Source: Ridgeia piscesae (Eukaryota > Annelida > Polychaeta > Sabellida > Siboglinidae). Taken from it: DNA of 64,000 nt. A program made the position numbers and the translations under genes. This document shows, piece after piece, positions 49,613 to 61,367 of this stretch (positions are counted from its first letter, which is position 1; each line of letters starts with the position of its first letter). The notes under the pieces were generated by a model. It searched no databases, was not told the DNA's origin, and saw only the letters and a program-made list of their open reading frames with translations. The DNA is taken from assembly GCA_025642075.2 (NCBI GenBank), contig JAODUO010000188.1, positions 487,001 through 551,000 on the forward strand, given 5' to 3'.

Positions 49613-50840
49613 GTACTAGGTCACTAGAAATGGTGTTATTACTGATACACTAACTTGTGTATAAATACATACTATTTCATGGCTTGTTATTTAATTATAA
49701 TTTTGTGTTATTATCCTGAAAGGGTTACTATTTAATTCTAAAAAATAAATCAAGTTGAAAATGTATATGAATTATGATATCTATATAAATAATGAGTGTT
49801 GTTTTGCCTGGCGGAAGTCTACCAGACCCGTCAGGAGAGACTCCCTGGGGTGAGCCTGGATATGACACTGCTCAAGTCACTTAAGTACTGCCTCATATCA
49901 GCCACTTCACCTTCAATTATTCATGTTCAGTTGAGACTCTTCCTGTTTGAAAATGGATTTGTGAGCTTGTTTCTGGGCTGAATAGTTGATAGTGTTTTGA
50001 CGGAGAAGGGGAGAGCTAATTGTGGGACAGAGTGAGTGATCCTTCTGACAGACTCGGGATGTCACTTCATTGTCAGGTTGTGTCGTTGAACACATTTTGA
50101 GCTGGAGAGTTAAATTTTTTTTGGGGGGACTGCATATTTTGTCACTTTGTGGCTGACTGGTTGAATAATATCTGGACAGCGTAACATGTGATGTTGGGCT
50201 AAACGACTGCTAATTTGAGGATAATGATTTTGGTGATAAATGATTGCTAATTTGAAGATGGAATGATCGATTATTTTTGGGCTGAATAGTTGATAACTGA
50301 ATATTTGATATTGATGGAAATTGGATCTAGAGCTGTCAGGGTTGCCGACACTTCCAGTGCCAGATAGGTCCACAAACAGACAACAGGTGGCCTGGAGGGT
50401 GACTAATTAAGAGGGACAACTAAGAGGGGGGAGGGTGGCTAAGAGGGTGCTTGAGAAACAGGATGCAGGGTACACAACCCCAGATATCGCGGGAATCTGA
50501 GTAGAAGAAGGAACGACTTGTGGGTCGGGTCTGACGCAACAATGGGGTGATTTACTTTGTCTCTGTGATGGGGCACACTGATCTTAATAAGTGCAGGGTG
50601 ACTGCGGCCCACCCCTCCTCTATCACCCCTCCTCTTGTACTCAGCTACTCGACCGCAGACATCTGCACTGACAGCCCCGTTAGTGAAAGGATGAATGAAA
50701 TTGTCGGTGTATAATACCATGTCGCATTGAGAGGGCTTTGAGAGGGTGTAGGAGGGGTGTAAAGGGCTGATGTGGTGGAGCGGAGGGGGTATTGTGGGGT
50801 TGGGAGGGCACTGGGTGCAGTTAGAGGCAGAGAGATAGAG
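49613..50840. other. unique intronic DNA
   Basis: A frame at about 49796-49850 (EVYQTRQERLPG) is followed by GTGAGC, a possible donor, but no convincing acceptor precedes it and no family is recognised. The region 50390-50850 is G-rich on + with minus-strand frames up to 153 codons that reflect composition. Confidence 0.4.
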
Positions 50841-50846
50841 GGGAGG

Positions 50847-51037
50847 AGACAGACAAGTAGAAGTCATAGTCGTATCATGACTTCTACTTGAGACAGACAA
50901 GTAGTAGTCATAGTCGTATCATGGCTTCTACTTGAGACAGACAAGTAGAAGTCATAAACGTTTCATGACTTCTACTTGAGACAGACAAGTAGAAGTCATA
51001 GACGTATCATGACTTCTACTTGAGACAGTCAAGTAGA
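50847..51037. repeat. tandem hairpin array, 44-bp unit x4
   Basis: Each unit begins GAGACAGACAAGTAGAAGTC and closes with CATGACTTCTACTT. AAGTAGAAGTCAT and ATGACTTCTACTT are perfect reverse complements, giving a 13-bp stem around a 9-base loop. The second unit breaks the stem at one position on each side without compensation. A fifth partial copy (ACAGTCAAGTAGAG) follows. Confidence 0.9.
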
Positions 51038-51313
51038 GTAGAACATTACAATATATGTAATTCCTTGGAAGCCAAGTCCAGGGATGCTTCAAGACAAGAG
51101 GATTGGTCAGTCTCAGCACAAATAAGCAATATTCCAATTGTCAACGGGTTTGTAGAACCTACTGATCTGCCTTTCTGGCCCAAGTTTTCTGGCCCAACAC
51201 AGTTTCAAGGTGAACAACCTAAAGTTGCTAACTTTTAATCTGAATATAAATATATACAACCAAAACTATGTTTTGCATTGAACAGGCAAAACAGATTGTT
51301 CGTGAAGCTCCAC

Positions 51314-52112
51314 ACTTGCATAACAATTGTGCACTTGCTTAACAATTGTGCACTTGCTTAACAATTGTACACTTGCATAACAATGGTACACTTGCATAAC
51401 AATGGTACACTTGCATAACAATGGTGCACTTGCATAACAATGGTACACTCGCATAACAATGGTACACTCGCATAACAATGGTACACTCGCATAACAATGG
51501 TACACTCGCATAACAATGGTGCACTCGCATAACAATGGTGCACTCGCATAACAATGGTGCACTCGCATAACAATGGTGCACTCGCATAACAATGGTACAC
51601 TCGCATAACAATGGTACACTCGCATAACAATGGTGCACTCGCATAACAATGGTGCACTCGCATAACAATGGTACACTCGCATAACAATGGTACACTCGCA
51701 TAACAATGGTACACTCGCATAACAATGGTACACTGGCATAAGAATTGTACACTGGCATAACAATGGTACACTGGCATAACAATGGTACACTTGCATAACA
51801 ATGGTACACTTGCACAACAATGGTACACTTGCACAACAATGGAACACTTGCACAGCAATGGTGCACTTGCATAACAATGGTGCACTTGCATAATAATGGT
51901 GCACTGGCATAACAATGGTACACTGGCATAACAATGGTACACTGACATAACAATGGTACACTGGCATAACAATGGTACACTGGCATAACAATGGTACACT
52001 GACATAACAATGGTACACTGGCATAACAATGGTACACTTGTATAACAATTGTACACTGGCATAACAATGGTACACTGGCATAACAATGGTACACTTGCAT
52101 AACAATGGCACA
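51314..52112. repeat. 19-bp minisatellite, ~42 units
   Basis: The unit ACACTTGCATAACAATGGT has regional variants: CTTGC at both edges, CTCGC in the centre left, CTGGC in the right part, and GCACAAC in a few units. Three rotating minus-strand frames remain open (up to 292 codons) as artefacts. Confidence 0.95.
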
Positions 52113-52221
52113 TCTATTTTTTTCTCATAGAATGTTATTGTCACCTATAGAAATTGTCACAGGCAGAAATAATGCAAAGGAAGCCACTGTGTGAAGGTGT
52201 GAAATTTGGTGGTTTGAGACC

Positions 52222-52500
52222 CAGAAATCGGAGTTACTTGGTGGCTCACTTGCCAGACCATTGAACCCTCAGGTGACAGAGATTCCGGGTTCAAATTGTC
52301 TCGCTGTAGTTTTGTTAACCCGGGGTTCAATTGTTCACTCCAGTGGTTCGTTTTACTAAGCTGCATAAATAAATACCTGCCTAAAGACAGTGGGGGAGTC
52401 AGACGGTTCCACTGAGCACACAGTAAGGAGTTAGTGTAAAGAGCTCTCAGGACTGGATAGAGATATCCTCTTATCTACAGAGACTCCTCTGGTTGTACGG
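52222..52500 (+). mobile_element. tRNA-derived SINE, family 3
   Basis: An A-box-like TTGGTGGCTCACTTGCCAGA is followed 35-40 bases later by a B-box-like GGGTTCAAATTGTC, at the spacing of a tRNA gene. The tail GTGTAAAGAGCTCTCAGGAC and AGATATCCTCTTATCTAC resembles the AAGCGCTTTGAG-type 3' tails shared by some SINEs and LINEs. The 19-bp array ends about 110 bp upstream. Confidence 0.55.
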
Positions 52501-55500
52501 TTCAGTAGATGTAGCTGCTTTGATGTATTGAGTATGTCCGTCACCCAGTAGCTGAGACAACACGTTCCAGTTGTCATCGCCAGGGCCCAGTGAACTATGT
52601 AAGGAGTAGCTACAGCTGGTTAACCTCCACCACTCGGGATTCATCAATTCACATCTGTTCCATCAGTGAATCAGACTCGTGAGCTCTCAGGCTGGGGAAG
52701 TCATCAGTGCTAGGTAGACACACCGTAGAACCCTGTAGAACCCCTGGATTACGTGAACAGCATGGTACAGAGAGTTCTCAGACAACTAAATAGGATATAG
52801 TGAAATAATGGAAGATCCCCTGTACTCGGGATCATGTTCGCGGGTGTTTTCTTATAAATAATTCATCATTTCAAAGATTCGTTTTTTCTACGGTTGACAT
52901 GTGTCTTTATGTTGATGGTGGCATCCGCTAGAAAGGTATTTTACGCAGATTATAATATTATGGTCTGTTTTGACAATTGGGAAAAGGTCAGCATTTGCAG
53001 TAAAGCAGTTTTTAAGTTTTTGAGAGTATTTATGCTCATACTTATAACACTTTAAACACTATTGATTGTTCTGTTGCACTTAGATTTTAGTAAAGTCCCA
53101 AAACGTGACAATCAACTTAACAAGTTAAAAAAAATTGAATAGGACAAAATGGGAGGCTTTTGGAGAGGAAGCTTGAAAAGGAAAATAAAGTGTGGGATCA
53201 GCCTATTGGAATGATTGACAAGTGTGTGTGTATATAATTTTCTCTATATTAAAATGACAGTCAGTCATATAGGAGTACACAGGAGTGTGTAAGAATGTCC
53301 AGTAACTGACCAGAGTAACTGACCAGGTCCGGGTGCAGTGTGACTTATCTAAGGAGCTAAACAAAGAGGTAATTAGCAGGAGTGAGAGAGGCAGTGGTGA
53401 GAGCAGGGAGGGTGAGTTGACCCTCTAGCGCTGACTCCCTCCTAGAAATGTCAACACTCACAGGTTAATTATCTCACCACAAAGTAAACAAATCTCATTT
53501 TACAGTCAACAGAGACACATGACTGGTCAGTGTACATTGTAGCAGTCATATAGAGCGGATCTGTGAGATATGTGGCTTGTATTTTAAGATATATCCGTGT
53601 TTAGACTGACGTATGAGGTGTTTCCTGTACATATTTGAAGCATTCCTGCACCATGTCTGTCATAAGGTGTGTAGTTTGTGTATGGCTTTGGGTTCAAGGT
53701 TCTATGAAACGTACTTGACTGTTTGATGTGGAAAACATTTGATGAATGAATTATCAGTGTTGGAATTTGTGCCAGATGGCAATTATCCTGAACGATATTG
53801 ATTTGTTGAGTAAAGTCTGCCCATTTACTGCCCTTGGCATGTTTTTGTTACTCAGTGTTTCACAGTGTAAGATGACACATGTAATAGTGTTAGCAGCTCT
53901 TTCACTTGCTGTGTGAACTTGGTTAATAAGATAAGTTCTAGAGCAGTGTTTACATATTGTGTCATTGTGCCTGGCCGACAGCGCGGCTACTTTCTTTTGA
54001 AGGTTTATTTGTAGGCCACCATTTGTACCCCTTTTGAAGCACTTCAAATTACAGTGCATTTTCATCAACTCCTGAACAAACTGCGCCCCTTCAAACATTA
54101 CCCCCTCCCCTTATGCAACAGTTTCCAGAAGTATTTGGGCGCTTATTGATTTAACATATTGGTAACTTAACCCAGCCGGCAGTGCACTGTTACCACTGGC
54201 GTTGGTGTTATTTGGTGGCATTGTATCCAAGTGCATTCTGGGATGGCACTATGTAACTGTTCCAAGTCGCTCGGATTGAGCTGACTCGACTAGTTGTGAA
54301 GAGACGACGGTCTGTCTTGTGGAGTCAGCAGATGGACTGGTACGGCAGCTGGGTGGAAACTGTGGAAGGATTTGATAAACTGATACTGACATGAAGTCTG
54401 TAATCGAAGCGAGGCAGTCTTGTGCGGTCGGCCGCGAGAAAAACTGCCCTGTCCCCTCCACTGTGCGTGATAATGTGTAATGAAGTAAGAAATATCACCA
54501 GACGTGTTATATTGTACACAGGTGTGATAGAAGGAAGATTCTCCTGTAGCACATTACAGCACATTACAGCACATTACAAGGATGTGACCATGTGTCTGTA
54601 TGTATGAGATGTCTTCCCTTACTGCGTCTGACAGTTTACATCCTCTACAACTGTCCCTCTCACCCATGGGTAGAGGCAACTGTTTGAAGATGCAATTGTC
54701 AGCATTTGGAGGGATAAAAAGTGCAGATTCCCGGACGGCGGTGGCAGCTTACTGAACACGGGCGAGATCGCTTACACCGCCACGTTGGTTCCCGAGGGCA
54801 GGATCTGCCTCAGTGCAGTCTGGCTGCGATATAAATTTAATATGAATAACTGAATGCTGTTAGACTCCAGCTGTAAGTTGTTTGCTGGTGAAGTTGGATG
54901 TTGTTAGTTTGTGTGTGTTTTGTGTAGGTTTGTGCAATTTGTGTGATTTTTACAAGGAATTGTTATTGAATCATTTATTGACATGTTGGTTCTGTTGTTA
55001 TGGTGATAAGACAAAAACATAATTGTTTAATTTTGTTTTTATTAAAGACACAGACACACGGCTGTGTAAGTGACATGTGAACACGTCAGAGCTCGTTAAT
55101 TTTCTAATTGATGTGAAGTTTATGCAAATGTAACATGAATATTCATGCTGCGTGGTTCAGATGTGCAGAATAGCATCAATGTGCATGAATGTGTGTTCTC
55201 TCTGATAGGTGGCGACACTGTTGCAATATATTTCCATATGCGACATTGTGGCTACAAATGATATGTAGTGGACTGAGTGGACTGTCCAAACCTATAATGC
55301 GACCTTGCTGGACTTCACAGCCGTGTCGTAACAGGTGGGACAGTTGAAAGGGTTTGATCTACTAGGGGAAGATTGTCCACAATAGACGCCACTTGCCTCC
55401 TCTGTCCCTTTGTTCTCTCCCCAATTTGTGCCCATTGTCCCCCCTATTAGCCCTCTCATCCCACAATCTTCCCAGACACTCCTACTGACCAATGACTGGA

Positions 55501-56000
55501 CAGAACCAGCCCTGATTAAGGTGTCCTCGTGAGAGTGGCGGAAGTAATCACCGGTTCCACTGATGTCCACCAGGGAGAGAGGTGTCATTAAAACGTCATA
55601 ATCAGTTGTCATTAAGCAAATTGTTGTAATTATTTCAATAAGCAGCACTGGTTCTGTGCAGAGGTAGGAATAAAGATGTCACAGGACGGTGCAAAGTGAA
55701 AGGATTCCGTGCGGAGGGTTACTTTTGAGGGGGTTTATATGTGGGGAATTGAAAGGTGATTAAGTCGAACATCTGTGAGTGTCAGAGCTGGACTTAGAAG
55801 GAATCAGCATGTGATGTTGAGGTCACATTATTGCCATTTAGAAACACGAGCCACTTCATTCCACAATTTTGTTGGTGTCTTTTGGAAGAAACTCTTAAAA
55901 TGATTCTCATACCTGGCAACAAGGACATTTGAGGGAAGTCTCAGTTCTCAGGAAGTTTCCTCCAAACAGCCCAAACTTGGGCTAACGCAGGAGTTGTCCT
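52501..56000. other. unique intronic DNA
   Basis: No exon, RNA gene or mobile-element protein recognised. AGCACATTAC is repeated three times at 54548-54579. Open frames of 60-118 codons lack motifs. Confidence 0.4.
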
Positions 56001-56002
56001 TC

Positions 56003-56256
56003 TCTAGACTTAGTGAGTCCACTACAGGTTACACATTTACCCCCTCCCCTGTGTGGGATCTTTTACTTCCTCTGGCATAGACACCAGATAGGAGGGACCA
56101 TCGGCTTTTAGAGTCTCTTCTGAAAGACACAGGCAAATGTGGGGTGAACGAAATTGCGTAAGTTTCAAAATGGCAGTACCGGGGAAGGTGGGATTGAACC
56201 ACCGTCCCCTCGAGTGACAGTCTGGTGCTCTACCACGTGACCACCGCTCCCCACTA
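56003..56256 (-). mobile_element. tRNA-derived SINE, family 2, minus strand copy
   Basis: Read on the minus strand, the element starts GGGGAGCGGTGGTCACGTGG, TAGAGCAC, and 35 bases later has GGTTCAATCCCACC, so A and B boxes are both clear. The body has TGTGTCTTTCAGAAGAGAC, AAAAGCCGATGGTCCCTCC, GGTGTCTATGCCAG and GGAAGTAAAAGATCCCACAC, matching the copy at 37290-37652. This is the best preserved SINE in the window. Its 5' end runs directly into the 26-bp array. Confidence 0.8.
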
Positions 56257-56826
56257 CATGACATGACCATCGCTCCCCACCACATGACATGACCATCGCT
56301 CCCCACCACATGACATGACCATCACTGCCCACCACATGACATGACCACCGCTCCCCACCACATGACATGACCATCGCTCCCCACCACATGACATGACCAT
56401 CGCTCCCCACCACATGACATGACCATCACTGCCCACCACATGACATGACCATCGCTCCCCACCACATGACATGACCATCGCTCCCCACCACATGACATGA
56501 CCATCACTGCCCACCACATGACATGACCATCGCTCCCCACCACATGACATGACCATCGCTCCCCACCACATGACATGACCACCGCTCCCCACCACATGAC
56601 ATGACCATGCTCCCCACCACATGACATGACCACCGCTCCCCACCACATGACATGACCATCGCTCCCCACCACATGACATGACCATTGCTCCCCACCACAT
56701 GACAGGACCATCGCTCCCCACCACATGACATGACCATCGCTCCCCACCACATGACATGACCATCGCTCCCCACCACATGACATGACCACCGCTCCCCACC
56801 ACATGACATGACCACCGCTCCCCACT
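56240..56826. repeat. 26-bp minisatellite joined to the SINE 5' end, ~22 units
   Basis: The unit is CCACATGACATGACCATCGC plus TCCCCA. GACCACCGCTCCCCA, the complement of the SINE's first bases, occurs inside both the SINE head and many array units, so part of the repeat unit appears to be derived from the SINE. The far end at 56815-56826 again carries GACCACCGCTCCCCACTAC. Frames on the minus strand (up to 186 codons) are artefacts. Confidence 0.95.
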
Positions 56827-59040
56827 ACGGTAGAGGAAGACACCTGCACAAGTAAATGTGGAAGTGTCATTGACGCGATCATTTTACAGAAGGAAAACTC
56901 CTTATATTATCCATGCTCCCAGAAGTAAAGAACGAGGAATTCATGAACATGGAAGGGTAAAAGAAACAAGGATGACCAAGATAAAGATTGGAGGGTTGGG
57001 TAAAGAGGGATTTGTTGAGGGATGGCGAATGAAAGTGAAAGTGAAAGAGAGAATGGAGTGGAGGGGGTTGGTGGAGACATGAGGGCAGGAAGAGTGACAG
57101 TAACTGATGACCAAAATCAAACTCAGCCTCCAGGAATTCCACAGGAGAAAAGAGAACACCAAGGCATTGGAAGACATTAGAACCTATTAACTATGTTCAC
57201 ACCACTAGCTCCACCTAGTGGCTACACTAGCACAATCAAAGCTGGCACAGGAAGGAGTCTGTTGCGTGTCGTCGGGGTGTGTTACCAGGAAGTCGTCCAT
57301 GGATGTGTGTGTTACTGGCCCTGTCACAGTTGGTCGCACTGTGCCAGGTGAGGGCAATGAAGGTGACATGATCACACCAGTCACGTAATTGTGGCTCGCG
57401 ATCCGATGCAATTCGCATCTCTCCACGCAATTAGAAATGTCACTTTAATTATTTCCTGTGTTTTTGTCCCAATGAGCAGGATCTGTTGTGACGTCCTCAT
57501 AACCACGGCACTTGTCAACGGACGTTTTTGTCCATCTGATACACTTTTTGTACATTTGATCTGTCAGAACCGGTTGCTAGATTGGGATGATTGGAGGTTT
57601 CCTGAAAGCTGTTTTTGTTGCTCGCTGTTTGCACAGCGTCATTAGGTGTTTATTTGATCGGCTTTCACAAATTCGGTGTGCGCGGAAGGAGTAATTAACA
57701 GTTTGTTGTGTCAGATAAAACATTCAGTGTAGGCTGACTCGACTTACTGCGATGATGCAGTGAAGACGTGTTTAAAAACAAGGCACAACAGCTTTGTGGT
57801 GTTGTTTATGGTTGTATTTTGTGTCAAATAACGGTAAACCAATTTATTAGAAAAACATTCAATGGACATATTTTAGCCACTGTTTCCATGACAACAGAGA
57901 ATGTGTGCTGACGTCGACAGTTTTCTGTACACAAGGTCGCTGGCAAGGTCACCGTTAAGAGACGAAACAGATAAAAATCTGTCTAGTGAGCTCATAAGAA
58001 TGTGAGCGAAATGAACCGTGCAGGTGTCAGGGTTGTGCAATCTGGTTAGTTGTTCTTCTCTACAAAACACTACTGAAAAAACATATGCCCAGAGGGCGTT
58101 TACTGAGGGTTGTCTTTAGCAGGAGGTGTTTGACTGAGGGTTTTTAAACAATGTAGGGTTTTGGCCGTCACTCATTTATTCATTGGCAGCAACCAACACA
58201 GTGAACACGAATATGAATACATTTATTTCAGATAAAAACCCATATATGGTGACACATTTTGAACAGTTTACCATTTTCACCAGCTAATGTCAATCTTTGT
58301 CACTGGTCAGTAACTCAACAGGACTGTGATGAATGGTCAAGAGATCAAGAGCCGAGAGGAAGGTGTCAGTGACATGACCACTAGTGACAGGCCGAGATCA
58401 TGTTGACTTAACACTCCCAGATGTCTACTGTTGAAAGGTCGCGCTTCAATGATTTTACATTAATTGCCACACATGTGCCCCTGTGCCCCCTGCATAAGTC
58501 ACCCTGGCCCCCTGCCCATGGGAGTAACTGTAGCCAGTCTGAAGCATTAGTGAACGGAAACGAAACCGCAGAAAGACGGACATGGGGAATAAATCACGGT
58601 TCAGGGTGGGAAATTGTCCTGTGCAGTAGGGTGTTTAGGGTCTGGGAAAGGGTGGGACAAAGGGGTGACCAGGATTAGTCACTCATTAGTATGTCACCCT
58701 TTGTGGTCATGTGACAGGTTACATATCAGTAAGTTCCTGTCACATGACCAAAGGAAGTCTAGGTCTATGGCTTCTTATAGCGTATTTATTTTTACAATTT
58801 CTGTAAATAATTGTTGGATTATATTTTGTTTCAGCAATTGTTACATAAGAAGTTTTATTTTGTTCACTTTCCCAGGGTCCATGATAATTACATCCATTCT
58901 GAAGTTAGTGTGTATCCTCCTCATCAGGTGGCACTGGGGTGTCCTTCGTCTGTCAGTGTGAAGGGGTGACGTCTTGTCTTGGTGTTAGTTGGGGTGTCTT
59001 GTTACCCTCTATGTGGTATGATGGAGCAGGTGTTGGTATG
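56827..59040. other. unique intronic DNA with a CpG-richer patch
   Basis: Sequence 57380-57650 has more CpG than its surroundings, with TCGCGATCCGATGCAATTCG and a CRE-like TGACGTC at about 57490. No exon recognised. Confidence 0.4.
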
Positions 59041-59052
59041 TTTTGCCTGCAT

Positions 59053-59318
59053 ATTGTCACCCCATGTCATATTGTCACCCCATGTCATATTGTCACCCCA
59101 TGTCATAATGTCACCCCATGTGATATTGTCACCCCATGTCATACTGTCACCCCATGTGATATTGTCACCCCATGTCATACTGTCACCCCATGTGATATTG
59201 TCACCCCATGTCATACTGTCACCCTATTATTATACTGTCACCCCATGTCATATTGTCACCCCATGTCATATTGTCACCCCATGTCATACTGTCACCACTT
59301 CTCATACTGTCACCCCTG
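59053..59318. repeat. 18-bp minisatellite, ~15 units
   Basis: The unit ATTGTCACCCCATGTCAT repeats with ATACTGTC and ATGTGAT variants. It ends about 550 bp upstream of exon B. Confidence 0.95.
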
Positions 59319-59868
59319 TCACAGTTAAGCCAGTTTACAAACTTTAAATGTGTCTGATGACCTGAAATAGACTACAAACACATGTGACACAATTTACTAC
59401 CTCTTTTAAGGCATAACTGACAACATCTATGGTTTTGGAAGGCCTTTGTTTTGCTCCTTGAGTTTTACCCGTCCACTCATATTTCTACCCGTCCACTTCA
59501 GGTTTTAACCGTCCAAATGATTTGATGTTCACTCATTAAATTTCAAACTTTACATCATCATTTATAGCCTGCTACCATAGATTTTCTGTTTGGCACTATT
59601 GGTATCCGGCATGGTACCAGGGATTGTCAGCATGGTATCATCAGTTGTAGGCTTTGTACCAGCTGTTTTCAGTTTTGTATGTTTTCAGTTTCGTATCACC
59701 GGTTACCAGCTTGGTACTATCAGTTATGATATCATCTTAGACTTAGAGTACCATTGGTTGTTACTATTGGTGTCACCCACCATATGTCGATGCTCAACTT
59801 TCATATGTACTTTTCACTTGAATCAACCCTCACATTCTCAGACCCTTTTGTATTGTTTTGTTTCACAG
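59319..59868. other. KIF26: end of the giant intron before exon B
   Basis: Unique sequence with a loose GGTACCA/GGTATCA word series at 59600-59730. The last bases, CTTTTGTATTGTTTTGTTTC then ACAG, form a clear pyrimidine tract and acceptor. Confidence 0.6.
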
Positions 59869-60043
59869 ATTGTTTCGTCAAGAGCCGCGCCAGTCTCCTC
59901 CTGCTAATGGTTCAAGGTCACAGGGGTCACAGCATTGGACAGTGACGGAATATGGCCCGCTGTACAGTAAGCCAGAAGACCACTCTCTCACAACCACATG
60001 CCTGGCTCCACGACACAGAAGTACAAAGAAAACTGGTATCCAG
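59869..60043 (+). CDS. KIF26: KIF26-type kinesin, linker exon (exon B)
   Basis: A 175-base internal exon with a strong acceptor (TTGTTTCACAG) and a donor after TCCAG (GTGGGTC). One base completes the Arg codon left open by exon A, and 58 codons follow, ending in phase 0. The product starts LFRQEPRQSPPANGSRSQGS and includes HWTVTEYGPLYSKPEDHS and a basic APRHRSTKKTG segment. It is polar, Pro/Ser-rich and has no domain I recognise, which fits the poorly conserved linker between the N-terminal cysteine segment and the motor of KIF26 proteins. The assignment rests on strand, phase and position after exon A; a different gene nested here cannot be excluded. A CT-rich run follows the donor. Confidence 0.55.
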
Positions 60044-60056
60044 GTGGGTCAATGCT

Positions 60057-60150
60057 CCCTCTCTCTCTTTCTTTCTTGCTCTCTCTCTCTCTCACTCTCG
60101 CTCTTGCTCTCGCTCTCTCTCTCTCTCTCACATTCACACTCTCGCTCTAC
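60057..60150. repeat. imperfect (CT)n tract just inside the next intron
   Basis: CT-rich run with TTGC and CG interruptions beginning about 14 bases after the exon B donor. As transcribed it is a pyrimidine tract, the type bound by PTB-like proteins; any splicing role is inference. Confidence 0.9.
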
Positions 60151-61367
60151 CTCTGTCCTCCATTGAAATAATGAATTGTTTCCAAGGAACAAGTCAGAAT
60201 CCGTAATAATAATTATGTCCCATTTGTCTTGCAGAGGTAAGATGTCATTAAACAATTGCATGTTGGAAAGAGGAATACTTTTTACAGTTAATCCTGATTA
60301 GTGTAGTTATTAGAATAATACAGCACTGTTCTATAAAAAAGTCGTTACAAATCCATAACCAGGAGAAGATTATTGTCATTAAAGATATGTATTAGATCTT
60401 CGAAAGTACACACATAAGACTTTTTGTGATTCGGCAGGTAAACAGAGGCGCTAGATTCCTGTTATTATAGACAACTCTCAAGTAACAGATGTTTGTCAAA
60501 AAAGTATTTCTAATCATGAACGGAATGAGACATCAGTTGAGTGGCTGTGTTGGTCTGATGACAGTTTTATGAGAGGACAAAAACGACGAGAGAATACGTC
60601 GCATAGCGGGCCGTCACTTGGTGCAATGTACAGGAGGAATTCTCCCTGTTCGTTACAGGCCCAGGTGTTCTGTGTACCTGACACCGCGGTTGTGGTTAAA
60701 TGTGGACTGACTCAGACTGTCCTGTCAGTCAGTGGTAATACTTAGTAAATTATACGTCTGTGGTCTTAAGCCTGGGAGCAAGGGGTGACATTATGTGCGG
60801 GGATCAGTGTGTAATTGCACGTGTCTGTTTCAGTTACTGAGGAAAGTTTTTGTTTTTGTTGTTGTGTGAACTTTTGACCTTCTCTGATGTGGGTGGGTTG
60901 GGTTGTGTTATATGTGTGAGACCTGAGATGTACAGGAGGAGTAGATTAGAGCAATAACTAAGTCAACTGGTTGTGTCTTCACTTGGCTTCTTTAAGGAGC
61001 CAGTCACCACCCGTGTAGCTCACAGGGCCAGGCTCTTCCTCGGGAAACACCAGCCTCCTTCTCATTCTCCTCCTCCTTCCCGTCTCCTCTTCTTCTCCTT
61101 CTCATCCTCCTCCATCTCCTCTTCCTCCTTTTTCCTTATCTTTCTCCTTCTCCTCCTATTCCCCCTTCTCATCCTCAGTTAATAAATATTTCATTCCAAC
61201 AAATGGGAGCAATTCTGCAGAGATCACAGTAGATAGGACATGTTTAGAAAGAGCACAGTTGTGGAAAAATGAAACCATGTTTGCTGTTTACATCGATACC
61301 GCCTAGATCAATCAAGTCCACCAAAAAGGGCCCATCTCACCCCCAGCTGTTGAGGACTATTTTCATT
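60151..61367. other. unique intronic DNA
   Basis: A frame at 60973-61060 (GFFKEPVTTRVAHRARLFLG) precedes pyrimidine-rich sequence (61040-61180). It lacks a good acceptor and I did not assign it. Nothing else recognised. Confidence 0.4.

Larger units (their letters stand above)
12930..59868 (+). other. KIF26: giant intron between exons A and B (~46.9 kb)
   Basis: The donor at 12930 (GTAAGTG) and the acceptor ending at 59868 (TTTTGTTTCACAG) have compatible phase: two bases of an Arg codon on one side, one on the other. No other exon with splice signals and family similarity was found between them, although a small missed exon is possible. The intron holds most of the tandem arrays and mobile-element relics in the window. 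Confidence 0.55.

Noticed and set aside
49796..49981. EVYQTRQERLPG followed by GTGAGC as a KIF26 exon
   Set aside because: No pyrimidine tract with acceptor precedes it and the peptide matches nothing I know in the family.
51266..52144. Cysteine-rich frames of 251-292 codons
   Set aside because: A 19-bp unit rotates through all frames, so three overlapping frames give the same peptide; this is a minisatellite artefact.
56190..56256. A functional tRNA gene on the minus strand
   Set aside because: A and B boxes are present, but the acceptor stem does not close and the sequence continues into a conserved SINE body, so it is a SINE head.
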